Below, one piece after another: positions 8,758 to 17,278 of a stretch of 64,000 nucleotides of DNA. The stretch covers positions 1 to 64,000 of the forward strand of contig DASXNK010000031.1 in the NCBI GenBank assembly GCA_036495095.1. Direction: 5' to 3'. Position 1 is the stretch's first letter. Every line of letters starts with the position of its first letter. The notes under the pieces are model-generated. The model made no database searches. It was not told the DNA's origin and worked only from the letters and a program-made list of their open reading frames with translations. The position numbers and the translations under genes are program-made. This DNA comes from Candidatus Dormiibacterota bacterium. Its GTDB lineage: Bacteria; Chloroflexota; Dormibacteria; Aeolococcales; Aeolococcaceae.

Positions 8758-8944
8758 GGGAATCTCCGATCGGTTGACAGCAGCCTGACGACCCAGGCTA
8801 CGGAGCTCGGAGGCGCAACAGGACCGACCAAGAGATGGGGTCTACCGTACGAGAGGCCAGCCGTACCGAGGGCATCGGCGCCGTTGAATGGACGCAGACC
8901 CGACGTCGACCCGCCGCCGTGCGGTGGGAGGAGGATGCGACCCC

Positions 8945-9880
8945 ATGCCCTTCGCGAGGAACGGATCAGTCAAGCTCCACTGGGAGAGCTACGGTCAGGG
9001 ACCGGCCGTGCTGCTCGTCGCCGGACGAGGGATGATGGTCGACGGGTGGTGGATGACCATCCCGGTCCTGGCCCGCTCGTTCCGGGTGATCGCCTTCGAC
9101 AACCGCGACACCGGACGCAGCAGCCGGCTGCCGTGGTTCTACACGGTGGGGCAGATGGCGGACGACGCCGCGGCTGTCCTCGACGCCGCCGGCGAGCAGC
9201 GCGCCCACGTGTACGGCATCTCGCTGGGCAGCCTGGTGGCGCAGGAGGTGGCCCTCCGTCATCCGGACCGGGTCGAGGCCCTCGTCCTCGGATCCAGCTC
9301 CGCCGGCGGCTTCGCCGCCTATCTGCCCTCGTCGTTCGCGGGCACGTTCCTCGCCCGGGCCGGGGGGATGGGGCCGGAGGAGGCGGAGTGGGCGGCCGTC
9401 GCCTACACCTATGGCGAGAAGACCCGCCGGCATCACCCCGAGCGCATCTTCGCGGACATCGCCCATCGGATGAGCTCGCCCGTCGAACCCCTCGGCTACC
9501 TTCACCAGGCGGCCGCCGTGGCGACCCACAACGCGTTCGAGCGGCTCAACACGGTGTCCGCCCCGACGCTCGTCGTCCATGGCGAGCAGGACGTCACGGT
9601 GCCGCCCGCCAACGCGCTGGTGCTGGCCGACAAGATTCCCGGGGCGCAGCTGCGACTGTGGCCGGACGCCGGTCACATGTACGTCATCGATGAGCCGCGA
9701 GCCGATCGGGACATCGCCCGCTTCCTCCTGCAGCACTCCGCAGTCCGGGCCGCGCCGGGTGCCGGCCGGAACGGTTGCGGCCATGATGGGGGGGAACTCG
9801 AGGGGGTGCTGACCCTCCCCGCCGCATCGGCCACACCGAGAGCTCGGCGAGCGCGGCGAGGTGCTCGGGCGCGAGGGTGA
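8945..9880 (+). CDS. Alpha/beta-fold hydrolase
   Basis: A 311-residue alpha/beta hydrolase. The nucleophile elbow GISLG is near residue 93, the acid is in HGEQDVTVP (about 220) and the base in DAGHMYV (about 247), giving a complete Ser-Asp-His triad; the early FDNRDTGRSS segment is usual in esterases and haloperoxidase-like enzymes. The ATG at 8945 follows GGAGGAGG ten bases upstream. The last 45 residues (Arg/Ala-rich, after FLLQH) exceed normal family length and may be a neutral read-on. Substrate unknown. Confidence 0.87.
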   Translation: MPFARNGSVKLHWESYGQGPAVLLVAGRGMMVDGWWMTIPVLARSFRVIAFDNRDTGRSSRLPWFYTVGQMADDAAAVLDAAGEQRAHVYGISLGSLVAQEVALRHPDRVEALVLGSSSAGGFAAYLPSSFAGTFLARAGGMGPEEAEWAAVAYTYGEKTRRHHPERIFADIAHRMSSPVEPLGYLHQAAAVATHNAFERLNTVSAPTLVVHGEQDVTVPPANALVLADKIPGAQLRLWPDAGHMYVIDEPRADRDIARFLLQHSAVRAAPGAGRNGCGHDGGELEGVLTLPAASATPRARRARRGARARG

Positions 9881-9935
9881 ACGGCGTCAACCCTCGACCC
9901 CGGATGCCGCAGGCTCCAGCCGGCGACCCGCGTGC

Positions 9936-10958
9936 TCACACCGTCACCCCCCGGTCCGACTCCACGGGCCCGGAACCCGCGCCGGTCCTGAGGAGCGCCT
10001 GGGCGATCTCGGCCAGGTCCTCCCCGGTCAGCCGGAGCGAGCCGGCGCCGATCCAGCCCTCGACCTGGGCGGCATCGCGCGCGCCGACGATGGCGCCGGT
10101 CACGCCCGGCCAGGCGAGCGTCCAGGCCACGGCCACCGCCGAGACCGTCGCACCGTGGCGCTCGGCGATCGGCCGCAGCGCGTCGCGCAGGGCGAGGTTG
10201 CGCGACAGGTTCGGCTCGACGAAGGGCGCGGAGCCCCGCCGCCAGTCGTCGCCGGCCATGTTCGCGACGCGCTCCGCCGAGAACGTGTCGGTGAGGATGC
10301 CCGACTGCATCGGGCTGTAGACGATCACCCCGGTGCCGCGCGCCGACACCCAGGGAATGACGTCGGCGCCGGCGTCGCGCCGGATCAGCGAGAAGGGAGG
10401 CTGCAGCGAGTCCACGTGGCGGATCGACTCGGCCCGCTCGAACAGGGCGATGTCGAAGTTGGAGACGCCGGCGGCGCGGACCTTGCCCTCGTCCACGAGG
10501 CGGGCCATCTCGCCCCAGGACTCCTCGATCGGGGTGCCGATCGCATCGGGCCAGTGGAACTGGTAGAGGTCGATGCGCTCGACGCCGAGGCGCGTGAGCG
10601 ACGCCTCGACCTCGCGGCGGATGGACGCGGGGTGCAGGGTGCGCTGCGGCTCCTCGTAGGGCCTGGCGGGGTCGGGAACCATGCCGCCCTTGGTGAAGAC
10701 GTGGGGGCGGTCCGCCGCGGGGATCTCGCGCAGCGCCCGGCCCACCACCTCCTCGGAATGGCCGAGGCCGTAGATGGCGGCGGTATCGATCCAGTTCACA
10801 CCCCGCCGGACCGCCTCGTGGATGGCCGCGATCGAGCGGGAGTCGTCCTGCGGCCCCCAGCCGTAGGCCCAGCCGCCCCCTCCGATCGCCCAGGCTCCGA
10901 AGCCCACGGTCGTGATCTCGAGGTCGGTGGTGCCGAGCCGTCGCATGTTCAGCGTCAT
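9936..10958 (-). CDS. Aldo/keto reductase
   Basis: A 340-residue (beta/alpha)8 NADPH-dependent oxidoreductase. The catalytic tetrad is visible: Asp and Tyr in NWIDTAAIYG (about 54-63), Lys in VFTKGG (about 90) and His in YQFHWPD (about 134). The AGVSNF strand and the C-terminal GAIVGARDAAQVE motif fit the AKR11/12-like bacterial group. ATG at 10958 with GGGAG nine bases upstream. It is divergent from a MarR regulator across 89 bp holding a palindrome, the usual layout for an aldehyde- or drug-responsive pair. Confidence 0.9.
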   Translation of the reverse strand: MTLNMRRLGTTDLEITTVGFGAWAIGGGGWAYGWGPQDDSRSIAAIHEAVRRGVNWIDTAAIYGLGHSEEVVGRALREIPAADRPHVFTKGGMVPDPARPYEEPQRTLHPASIRREVEASLTRLGVERIDLYQFHWPDAIGTPIEESWGEMARLVDEGKVRAAGVSNFDIALFERAESIRHVDSLQPPFSLIRRDAGADVIPWVSARGTGVIVYSPMQSGILTDTFSAERVANMAGDDWRRGSAPFVEPNLSRNLALRDALRPIAERHGATVSAVAVAWTLAWPGVTGAIVGARDAAQVEGWIGAGSLRLTGEDLAEIAQALLRTGAGSGPVESDRGVTV

Positions 10959-11005
10959 CGGTGAGCTCTCCCTGTGTAGTTCGATATCAAGATACTCCGC
11001 AGAAT

Positions 11006-11015
11006 ACTACGTAGT
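11006..11015. promoter_or_regulatory. Palindromic operator candidate between AKR and MarR genes
   Basis: A perfect 10-bp palindrome ACTACGTAGT sits in an AT-richer divergent intergenic region (10959-11047), next to a GATATC-centred near-palindrome at about 10981-10991. MarR dimers bind short palindromes at such places and repress both genes. Inference from position. Confidence 0.45.
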
Positions 11016-11047
11016 CAAGAAGCTCCACGTCGAAGTATCATGTGCTC

Positions 11048-11623
11048 ATGACCGAGGACGCCATCGATCGGATCGTCGAGGAGTGGAACCGCGAGCGCCC
11101 CGAGCTCGACGGCTCGTCGACCCACGTCCTGCAGCGCATCACCCGGCTCTATCTCCTCCAATCGGCCAGCTTCGCGGAGGTCTTCGGTCGCTACGGCCTC
11201 ACCTTCGGCGAGTACGAGGTGCTGGCCGCCCTGGTGCGGTCCGGCCCGCCCCACCGGATGAGGCCCAGCGAGCTGGGCGGCGCCGTGGTGCTCTCATCGG
11301 GGGCGATGACCCACCGCATCGACCGGGTCGAGGCCGCGGGCATGGTGGAACGCCTCCCCGATCCCGACGACCGCCGCGGCACCCTGGTCGCGCTCAGGGA
11401 GAAGGGGCGCCAGGTCGTCGACGAGGCGGTCCGCGCCCACCTCGCCAACGAGGAGCGGCTCCTCGCTGCGCTCTCTGCCGAGGAGCGCCGGCAGCTCACC
11501 GCACTGCTGCGCAAGCTGCTCGTCTCCGAGCCCTTCGTGGCGCTGGACCCCAACCGCCCGGCCACCACGAACAGCCGGGTCGTCGACCAGGCGGCGCCAG
11601 CCCGGAGGCCACGCCGCCGCTGA
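11048..11623 (+). CDS. MarR-family transcriptional regulator
   Basis: A 191-residue winged-helix repressor. The core (about 25-145) shows FGEYEVLAALVRSG, RPSELGG, SSGAMTHRIDRVEAAGMVER and DPDDRRGTLVAL, the classical MarR recognition helix and wing. The ATG at 11048 is preferred over a GTG at 11042. It probably represses itself and the divergent aldo/keto reductase and releases DNA on binding a phenolic or oxidised ligand. The last 25 residues are basic and probably disordered. Confidence 0.9.
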   Translation: MTEDAIDRIVEEWNRERPELDGSSTHVLQRITRLYLLQSASFAEVFGRYGLTFGEYEVLAALVRSGPPHRMRPSELGGAVVLSSGAMTHRIDRVEAAGMVERLPDPDDRRGTLVALREKGRQVVDEAVRAHLANEERLLAALSAEERRQLTALLRKLLVSEPFVALDPNRPATTNSRVVDQAAPARRPRRR

Positions 11624-11727
11624 GCGAGGGGCGATGGCGTCACCACCTCCGCCAGGCCCAGGATATTGTCAGGATTGCGGCGTGGAGAGTGAACCCTCAT
11701 GGAGCGACCGGTCGACAGGAGCGGACG

Positions 11728-12189
11728 ATGAACGAGGTGCGCATCGAACGCGTCGGCCCACGTCCGCTCGCGGCGATTCGCGCGACCACCAGCCGCAGGC
11801 GGCTGGGGACGGACATCGTGAGACTTCTGGACATCATCTGGCCCGTCCTCCGCGAGCTCAAGGTCCGCACCGGGCACAACGTCGTCGTGTATCAGGGCAA
11901 CCAGGGCGGCACCCTGCTCGTCGACGTCGGCGTCGAGGCCCTCTCCGAGTTCGCAGCTCGAGGTGAGATCCGGGCGACGTCCACTCCGTCAGGGGAGGTC
12001 GCGACGACGGCGTACCACGGCGAGTACTCGGACCTCGCGCCGGCGTACGCCGCCCTGGAGCGGACCTGCAGGGAGACCGGGCGCCGCCCGGCCGGAGTCA
12101 GCTGGGAGGTCTACGGCGACTGGGACGACGACCCGGCGCGACGCCGAACCGATCTCTTCCTCCTGCTGGAGCCGGAACCGCGGGGCTGA
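11728..12189 (+). CDS. GyrI-like effector-binding domain protein
   Basis: A 153-residue stand-alone small-molecule-binding protein of the GyrI/AraC effector-binding type (SHS2 fold). It shows VRIERVGPRPLAAIRATT at the start, a central GTLLVDVGVE strand, the ATTAYHGEYSDLAPAYAAL motif and a final WEVYGDW and DLFLLLEP, all typical of this domain. The AGGAG box lies seven bases before the ATG. It may sequester toxic hydrophobic cations or drugs; no DNA-binding domain is attached. It follows the MarR gene by 104 bp. Confidence 0.8.
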   Translation: MNEVRIERVGPRPLAAIRATTSRRRLGTDIVRLLDIIWPVLRELKVRTGHNVVVYQGNQGGTLLVDVGVEALSEFAARGEIRATSTPSGEVATTAYHGEYSDLAPAYAALERTCRETGRRPAGVSWEVYGDWDDDPARRRTDLFLLLEPEPRG

Positions 12190-12208
12190 GGAGGGTGGAG
12201 CGGCCGCT

Positions 12209-12238
12209 CGCACACGCCTCGGCGCCGTGGCGTGTGCG
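12209..12238. terminator. Hairpin after the GyrI-like gene
   Basis: A 10-bp perfect stem CGCACACGCC/GGCGTGTGCG with a 10-nt loop, 19 bp after the stop at 12189. There is no T-tract, which is common for high-GC terminators. The rest of 12239-12389 shows no gene. Confidence 0.5.
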
Positions 12239-12389
12239 TACCGCCGGATGGCCGGACGCCGCCGACGTACACCATCCTGTCGAGAAGCCGGCCGCGAGAC
12301 GGACGCAGGTAGGCTAGGTGCCGGCCACCCCGGATTCAGTCGACGCCTGCCGCGGAGCGCTCCGCCCGGCCGGTGACAGGAGGACCACG

Positions 12390-13040
12390 ATGCAGCTAGG
12401 CGACACCGCCCCGGACTTCGAGGCGGACACCACCCAGGGCAGGATCAAGTTCCACGACTGGATCGGCGACTCGTGGGCGGTCCTGTTCTCGCACCCCAAG
12501 GACTTCACCCCGGTCTGCACCACCGAGCTGGGGTACATGGCGAGGATCTCGCCCGAGTTCGAGCGCCGCAACGTCAAGGTCATCGGGCTCTCGGTCGACC
12601 GCATCGACAACCACGAGAGGTGGGCCGACGACATCGAGGAGACCCAGGGCTCCCGGCCCGACTACCCGATCATCGGCGACGCCGACTTCAACGTGTCGAA
12701 GCTCTACGGGATGCTGCCGGCGAGCGTCTCCGGAGACCCGGCGAAGCGCACGCCGGCGGACAACATGACCGTCCGCAACGTCTTCGTGATCGGCCCGGAC
12801 AGGAAGATCAAGCTGATCCTCGTGTACCCGATGACGACCGGCCGGAATTTCGACGAGGTGCTGCGGGTGATCGACTCGCTGCAGCTCACCGCGAAGCACC
12901 GGGTCGCGACGCCGGTCAACTGGAAGCAGGGCGAGGATGTGATCATCGCCGGCTCGGTGTCCGACGACGAGGCGCAGCAGATCTTCCCGGGCTACAGCGC
13001 GCCGAAGCCCTACCTGCGCATCACCCCGCAGCCGCGGTAG
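12390..13040 (+). CDS. 1-Cys peroxiredoxin (Prx6/AhpC-TSA type)
   Basis: A 216-residue peroxidase reducing H2O2 and organic peroxides. The peroxidatic Cys43 is in FTPVCTTE, and the Prx6-class C-terminal domain (VATPVNWKQGEDVII) is present. No other cysteine occurs in the protein, so it is a true 1-Cys enzyme needing an external thiol. The length matches the Prx6 family. ATG at 12390 after a strong ACAGGAGG. It is followed by a long hairpin. Confidence 0.93.
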   Translation: MQLGDTAPDFEADTTQGRIKFHDWIGDSWAVLFSHPKDFTPVCTTELGYMARISPEFERRNVKVIGLSVDRIDNHERWADDIEETQGSRPDYPIIGDADFNVSKLYGMLPASVSGDPAKRTPADNMTVRNVFVIGPDRKIKLILVYPMTTGRNFDEVLRVIDSLQLTAKHRVATPVNWKQGEDVIIAGSVSDDEAQQIFPGYSAPKPYLRITPQPR

Positions 13041-13048
13041 TGGACGCA

Positions 13049-13080
13049 GCAGCTCCTCGCGGCCGGCCGCGAGGAGCTGC
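13049..13080. terminator. Perfect 32-bp palindrome, probable terminator
   Basis: Bases 13049-13080 are an exact 32-bp palindrome (16-bp arms centred on GGCCGGCC), starting 8 bp after the peroxiredoxin stop. In RNA it would form a very stable hairpin; no T-tract follows. As DNA it is also a cruciform or dimer-binding candidate. Confidence 0.6.
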
Positions 13081-13140
13081 CGCGGTCCGCCGGCGTGGGG
13101 CCCTGAGGTGATGCGCCGGACCTCGTGGCATACTGCCGCG

Positions 13141-13740
13141 ATGGCCGGGCACGACCCCAAGGCGGACCTTCTCCGCTCCCTGCAGGCCGCTCGCGAGGCC
13201 CTGCTCTGGAAGCTCGACGGGCTGTCGGAGTACGACGTCCGGCGGCCGATGACCCCGACCGGGACCAACCTGCTCGGGCTCGTCAAGCACGTGGCCAACG
13301 TCGAGTTCGGCTACTTCGGCGAGACCTTCGGCCGGCGCCCTGCGGAGCCGCTCTCCTGGTTCGAGGAGGGCGCCGAGCCCAATGCCGACATGTGGGCGAC
13401 GGCCGCTGAGACGCGGGAGCAGATCGTCGGCCTCTACCACCGGGCATGGGCCCACGCGGATGCGACCATCGAGGCGCTGCCGCTGGACGCCCTCGGGCAC
13501 GTGCCCTGGTTTCCGGAGGACCGGCGGGAGGTGACGCTGCACCGGATCCTGGTGCACGTGATCGCCGAGACCAACCGCCATGCCGGGCACGCCGACATCG
13601 CGCGCGAGCTCATCGACGGTGTGGTGGGGCTCCGCAGGGACAACTCCAACATGGCCCCGGGTGACCCGGACTGGTGGGAGGGCTACCGCGGCCGGCTGGA
13701 GCACGCCGCCCATGAGGCCTCGGCCGGCACGACCAGGTAG
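13141..13740 (+). CDS. DinB-like metal-dependent protein
   Basis: A 199-residue four-helix protein of the DinB/YfiT superfamily. A metal-binding His triad is suggested by LVKHVANVE (about 55) and HVIAETNRHAGHAD (about 145-153), spaced as in this family. Many actinobacterial DinB-like proteins are thiol-dependent (mycothiol or bacillithiol) transferases; the actual reaction is not known here. The ATG at 13141 has no Shine-Dalgarno, so it may be leaderless. It follows the peroxiredoxin but is separated from it by the 32-bp palindrome. Confidence 0.82.
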   Translation: MAGHDPKADLLRSLQAAREALLWKLDGLSEYDVRRPMTPTGTNLLGLVKHVANVEFGYFGETFGRRPAEPLSWFEEGAEPNADMWATAAETREQIVGLYHRAWAHADATIEALPLDALGHVPWFPEDRREVTLHRILVHVIAETNRHAGHADIARELIDGVVGLRRDNSNMAPGDPDWWEGYRGRLEHAAHEASAGTTR

Positions 13741-13810
13741 CCGCCGCACCGCCTCGACGGCCGGGTCCTCGATCGGGGCGCCCGAGACCGCGGGGGCACG
13801 GTCCTGGTGC

Positions 13811-13951
13811 TCATCGCTCCAGGGATCTCACGGCCTCCGGCGTGCTCACCCGCCACACCAGCCGGCCGCTGTCGTGGTCGCGGCAGAGGTGGCTCTCGAC
13901 GCGTCCGAAGGGCCGGCCGCAGGTGCTGCAGTGGTGGTCGGGGTGCTTCAC
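13811..13951 (-). CDS. 46-residue putative zinc-finger microprotein
   Basis: A short frame starting at GTG 13951. It reads HHCSTCGRPF followed by SHLCRDHD, giving a CxxC pair and a later Cys/His cluster able to hold zinc, and it ends in a charged helix. No ribosome binding site is clear. It lies in the gap between the DinB-like gene and the LuxR gene, on the LuxR strand. Supported by motif only. Confidence 0.4.
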   Translation of the reverse strand: MKHPDHHCSTCGRPFGRVESHLCRDHDSGRLVWRVSTPEAVRSLER

Positions 13952-13969
13952 GTCGCCACAAGCGTGATC

Positions 13970-16900
13970 TCACGGATCGCGTTCGGCGGCCGTACGGAAG
14001 GACAGAAGACCCCTGTCCGCCGACGCGGTCGGGGTGATCGGCTCCTTCGTCGGTGACGTCGCCGCCCACCTGCGAGCCGGCGATCGTGCCATCGCCGCAC
14101 CGCTGATGCTCGAGGTGCTCGCCATCGCCGCCCTGGTGCTGCGCATCGCCTCCGCGTGAACCGGGCGGCCGACCAGCCCGACGCCCGCCGGCCTCGCGGC
14201 CGCGGCCGGTGAGGTGCCCTCGGGTGGATCCGATCGGCGGTGGTGGGCCGGCCTGGCCGCCTCGGGGTTCGCGCCATCACGGGCGGCAGCCGCTGGTCGC
14301 CCGGGGGTGTGCTCGGGAGTTCCGGTCAACTCCATCAGCGGCGCCTGGTCGAGCTGCGTGCGCGAGGCGATCCCGAGCTTTGTGAAGACCTTGTGCAGGT
14401 GGTACTCGACGGTGCGCGGGCTGATGAAGAGCCGGGCGGCGATCACCTGGTTGGAGTGGCCGGCCTGGGCGAGGCCCGCGATCTGCAGCTCCTGCGGGGT
14501 GAGCTCGTAGGCCGTCTCCACGCTCCGCTTGCGGGCGTGCTCGCCGGTGGCGAGGAGCTCGCGGTCGGCGCGCGCGGCGAAGCCCTCGGCGCCCATGGAC
14601 ACGAACATGTCGCGGGCGGTGCGCAGCTGCTCACGCGCCTCCACCCGCCGGCGCTCGCGGCGCAGCCATTCGCCGTAGAGGAGGTGGGCCCGGGCGAGCT
14701 GCGCGGTTGCCCGGCAGCGGCCCAGCCGCTCGATGGCCTCGCGGTGGAGCTCGTCGGCGACCTCGCCGTCGCTGAGCAGCGCCCGGCAGCGGGCCTCGAA
14801 GCCGAGCGCCCACTCGGTCCCGCTCGCCTGGGTCTGCTCGGAGAGCCGGACGAGCGCCGCGGCGGCGAGCTCGGGCTCGCCGGCCCGCACCGCAGCCTCG
14901 ATGTACTCGGGGAGCACCCGGGTGGCGAAGAGCTCCTGGTGCTCGCACGCCTGCCGGGCGGCGGCGAGCGCCTCCGCATAGTTGCCCCGGCCATTCTCCA
15001 GCACCGCGGTGGCGTACTCGGTGAAGGTGATGAGCATCCCCTCGCCGCGGGCCTCGGCGTCCCGGACGCAGGCGTCGATCAGCGCCGCCGTCTCCGCCTC
15101 CCGCCCCCGCCAGGCGGCGAGCTTGAGGGCGCCGTAGCTGACCCGCGCGCCGGCGGTGGCCTCGGTGATGGCGGCCGCCTCCTCGATCAGGACCGCCGCC
15201 GTGGCGAACTCGCCGGCGTGCACGTTGAGGCCGGCGAGCTGGTTGAGGGCGATGGGCAGCCGGGAGAGCGCTCCCGCCTCGCGGGCGCGCTCCACCTCGC
15301 GGATGGCCAGGGCATAGGTGGCGTCGTCATCCCACACGTCCGCGGCGGTGCTCCAGGCGAGACCCAGCCATCGGACCTCGTCATCCTCCTGGAAGGTCCC
15401 CAGGGCGCGCCGCAGGAGGGGCACACCGGCGGCCCAGCCGTCGGTGAGCAGGGTCGCCAGGCCGTCGAGGAGGAGGTCGACCGCCCGGGGCGCACCCCGC
15501 ACCGGAGGCGCCAGCCGGGCCGCCTCGGCGGCGTCCAGGACCCCCCGGCCGCCGCCGAGCCGGCCGGCGAACATCGCCGCCTCCAGTGCCTGCAGGTGGG
15601 TCTCGCGGGCCAGCCGGGGATCGAGGGGCTCGAGCCGCCGGGCCGCCCTGATGAGCAGCGGCGGGGCGTCGCTGCCGCGGCTGGTGGCGAAGGTGATCTC
15701 GGCGCGCAGCAACTCCAGCCGGCCCCCCTGCAGCGGGTCGAGCGGCCCTGCCTCGGCCAGGGACAGGAGGCCCAGGGCAGCGTCCGGCGCCCCCGACCGC
15801 AGCTTGGCGCCGGCGGCGGCGAGGGTGCGCGCAGCCCGGCGGGCGGGGTCGGGGGTGAGGGCCGCGGCCCGCTCCAGGAAGGCCGCCGCCGCCGCCAGGC
15901 CGCCGCGAGCCTGGGCCCGGTCCGCGGAGCTCTCCAGGTCGCCGGCGACCTCCTCGTCGGATTCGAGGGCCGCCTCGGCCCGGTGCCAGGCGCGACGGGC
16001 GGGATTGAGGTCGGGGTCGAGGGCATCGGCGATCGCGCGATGGGCGTCGCGGCATTCGTCGGGCGATGCGGCGCGGTGCACCGCAGAGCGCACCAGCGGG
16101 TGACGGAAGCCGACCTGCGCGCCGATGTGGAGCAGCCCGTCGGCCTCGGCCGGGGCGGCGGCGTCGGGGCCGATCCCCATCCGCTCCGCCGCACGCCAGA
16201 GCAGCTCCGGCTCGCCGCAGGGCTCGACCGCCGCGATCAGGAGCAGCCGGCGGGTGTCCTCGGGGAGGGCCTGGATGCGGCGCAGGAAGCTCTCCTCGAT
16301 CCGGCCGGTCAGCGGCTGCGGGGCGGTCAGCCCGAAGCCGCCGGCGAGGTCGGCGGGCGTCAGGCTGCGGGGTAGCTCGAGGAGGGCGAGGGGGTTGCCC
16401 TGGGCCTCGGCGACGATGCGGTCGCGCACCCGCTCGTCGAGCCGGCCCGGGATCGCCGCGCCGATCAGCATGCGGGCGTCGGCGTCGGCCAGACCGGTGA
16501 GCTCCAGCTCGTGGATCCCCGCGAACTCGCCCGGGGGACTGGGGTCGCGCACCGCGAAGAAGAGCGCGACCGGCGCCGCGTGGAGGCGGCGGCCCACGAA
16601 CGCCAGCACCTGTGCGGAGGCCTGGTCCAGCCAGTGGGCATCCTCGACGATCCCCAGCAGGGGCCGGTCCTCGGCAACCTCGCCGAGCAGCCTCAGCACC
16701 GCCAGGCCGACGAGGAAGCGATCCGGGGCGGCGCCGGCGGTCAGACCGAAGGCCGCACTGAGCGCGTCGCGTTGCGGCCCGGGGAGGCGGTGGAGGCGGC
16801 CGAGCATCTGCCCGCAGAACTGGTGGAGCCCGGAGAAGGCGAGCACCATCTCCGACTGGACGCCGGTGGCACGCGCGTGCCGGAAGCCCGACGCGGACGC

Positions 16901-17044
16901 CGTCGCGTGGGCGAGGAGCGCGGACTTGCCGATCCCCGGAGCGCCACGCACCACCAGAGCGCCGCTCCCCCCGGAGCGGACCGAGGCGAGCAGATCGTCG
17001 ATGGCCTGGCGCTCTCGGCGCCGGCCGTGCAGCGCGACCCTCAT
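13970..17044 (-). CDS. Large STAND ATPase LuxR-family regulator
   Basis: A 1024-residue regulator. An N-terminal AAA/STAND domain has Walker A (GAPGIGKSALL, about 32-42) and Walker B-like LLGIVEDAHW (about 125-134). A long Ala-rich helical TPR-like middle follows, and then a LuxR HTH near residues 845-905 (LTPQELQIAGLAQAG, FISPRTVEYHLHKVFTKLGI). Such MalT/LAL-type proteins integrate a signal and switch on operons when ATP-bound. The ATG at 17044 precedes the ATPase; 17110 would add 22 residues. Family members end soon after the HTH, but this frame continues about 110 residues of Pro/Ala/Arg-rich sequence, probably a lost-stop tail. It is divergent from the MEDS gene. Confidence 0.88.
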   Translation of the reverse strand: MRVALHGRRRERQAIDDLLASVRSGGSGALVVRGAPGIGKSALLAHATASASGFRHARATGVQSEMVLAFSGLHQFCGQMLGRLHRLPGPQRDALSAAFGLTAGAAPDRFLVGLAVLRLLGEVAEDRPLLGIVEDAHWLDQASAQVLAFVGRRLHAAPVALFFAVRDPSPPGEFAGIHELELTGLADADARMLIGAAIPGRLDERVRDRIVAEAQGNPLALLELPRSLTPADLAGGFGLTAPQPLTGRIEESFLRRIQALPEDTRRLLLIAAVEPCGEPELLWRAAERMGIGPDAAAPAEADGLLHIGAQVGFRHPLVRSAVHRAASPDECRDAHRAIADALDPDLNPARRAWHRAEAALESDEEVAGDLESSADRAQARGGLAAAAAFLERAAALTPDPARRAARTLAAAGAKLRSGAPDAALGLLSLAEAGPLDPLQGGRLELLRAEITFATSRGSDAPPLLIRAARRLEPLDPRLARETHLQALEAAMFAGRLGGGRGVLDAAEAARLAPPVRGAPRAVDLLLDGLATLLTDGWAAGVPLLRRALGTFQEDDEVRWLGLAWSTAADVWDDDATYALAIREVERAREAGALSRLPIALNQLAGLNVHAGEFATAAVLIEEAAAITEATAGARVSYGALKLAAWRGREAETAALIDACVRDAEARGEGMLITFTEYATAVLENGRGNYAEALAAARQACEHQELFATRVLPEYIEAAVRAGEPELAAAALVRLSEQTQASGTEWALGFEARCRALLSDGEVADELHREAIERLGRCRATAQLARAHLLYGEWLRRERRRVEAREQLRTARDMFVSMGAEGFAARADRELLATGEHARKRSVETAYELTPQELQIAGLAQAGHSNQVIAARLFISPRTVEYHLHKVFTKLGIASRTQLDQAPLMELTGTPEHTPGRPAAAARDGANPEAARPAHHRRSDPPEGTSPAAAARPAGVGLVGRPVHAEAMRSTRAAMASTSSISGAAMARSPARRWAATSPTKEPITPTASADRGLLSFRTAAERDP

Positions 17045-17278
17045 GCGGTTTCCCGGGTCCGGGTGCCGGTCATGGAGACAGCGTGCGGTGCGCAGGGGGC
17101 TTTCCGCCACGTCCTGCTGGGGGAAATGGGGTGACCGGCGTTACCCGAGGCAGCCGCGGTGCCACCGTCGACGGGTGGCCTCCTGTCCCGACAGGACAGG
17201 CAGGTGAGAACAGGGTGCCCTCCGAGGACTGGCAAACACCGACGAGATCTTGTAGGATCGCCGCCCAAGGAGGCTGGC

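Noticed and set aside
14034-14159. Short plus-strand frame GTG...TGA (41 residues, hydrophobic end)
   Set aside because: No ribosome binding site and antisense to the tail of the LuxR frame; could be a gene relic but support is too weak.
14240-16375. 711-residue plus-strand open frame
   Set aside because: Lies antisense to the LuxR regulator; Gly/Arg-rich composition is a mirror effect of high GC.
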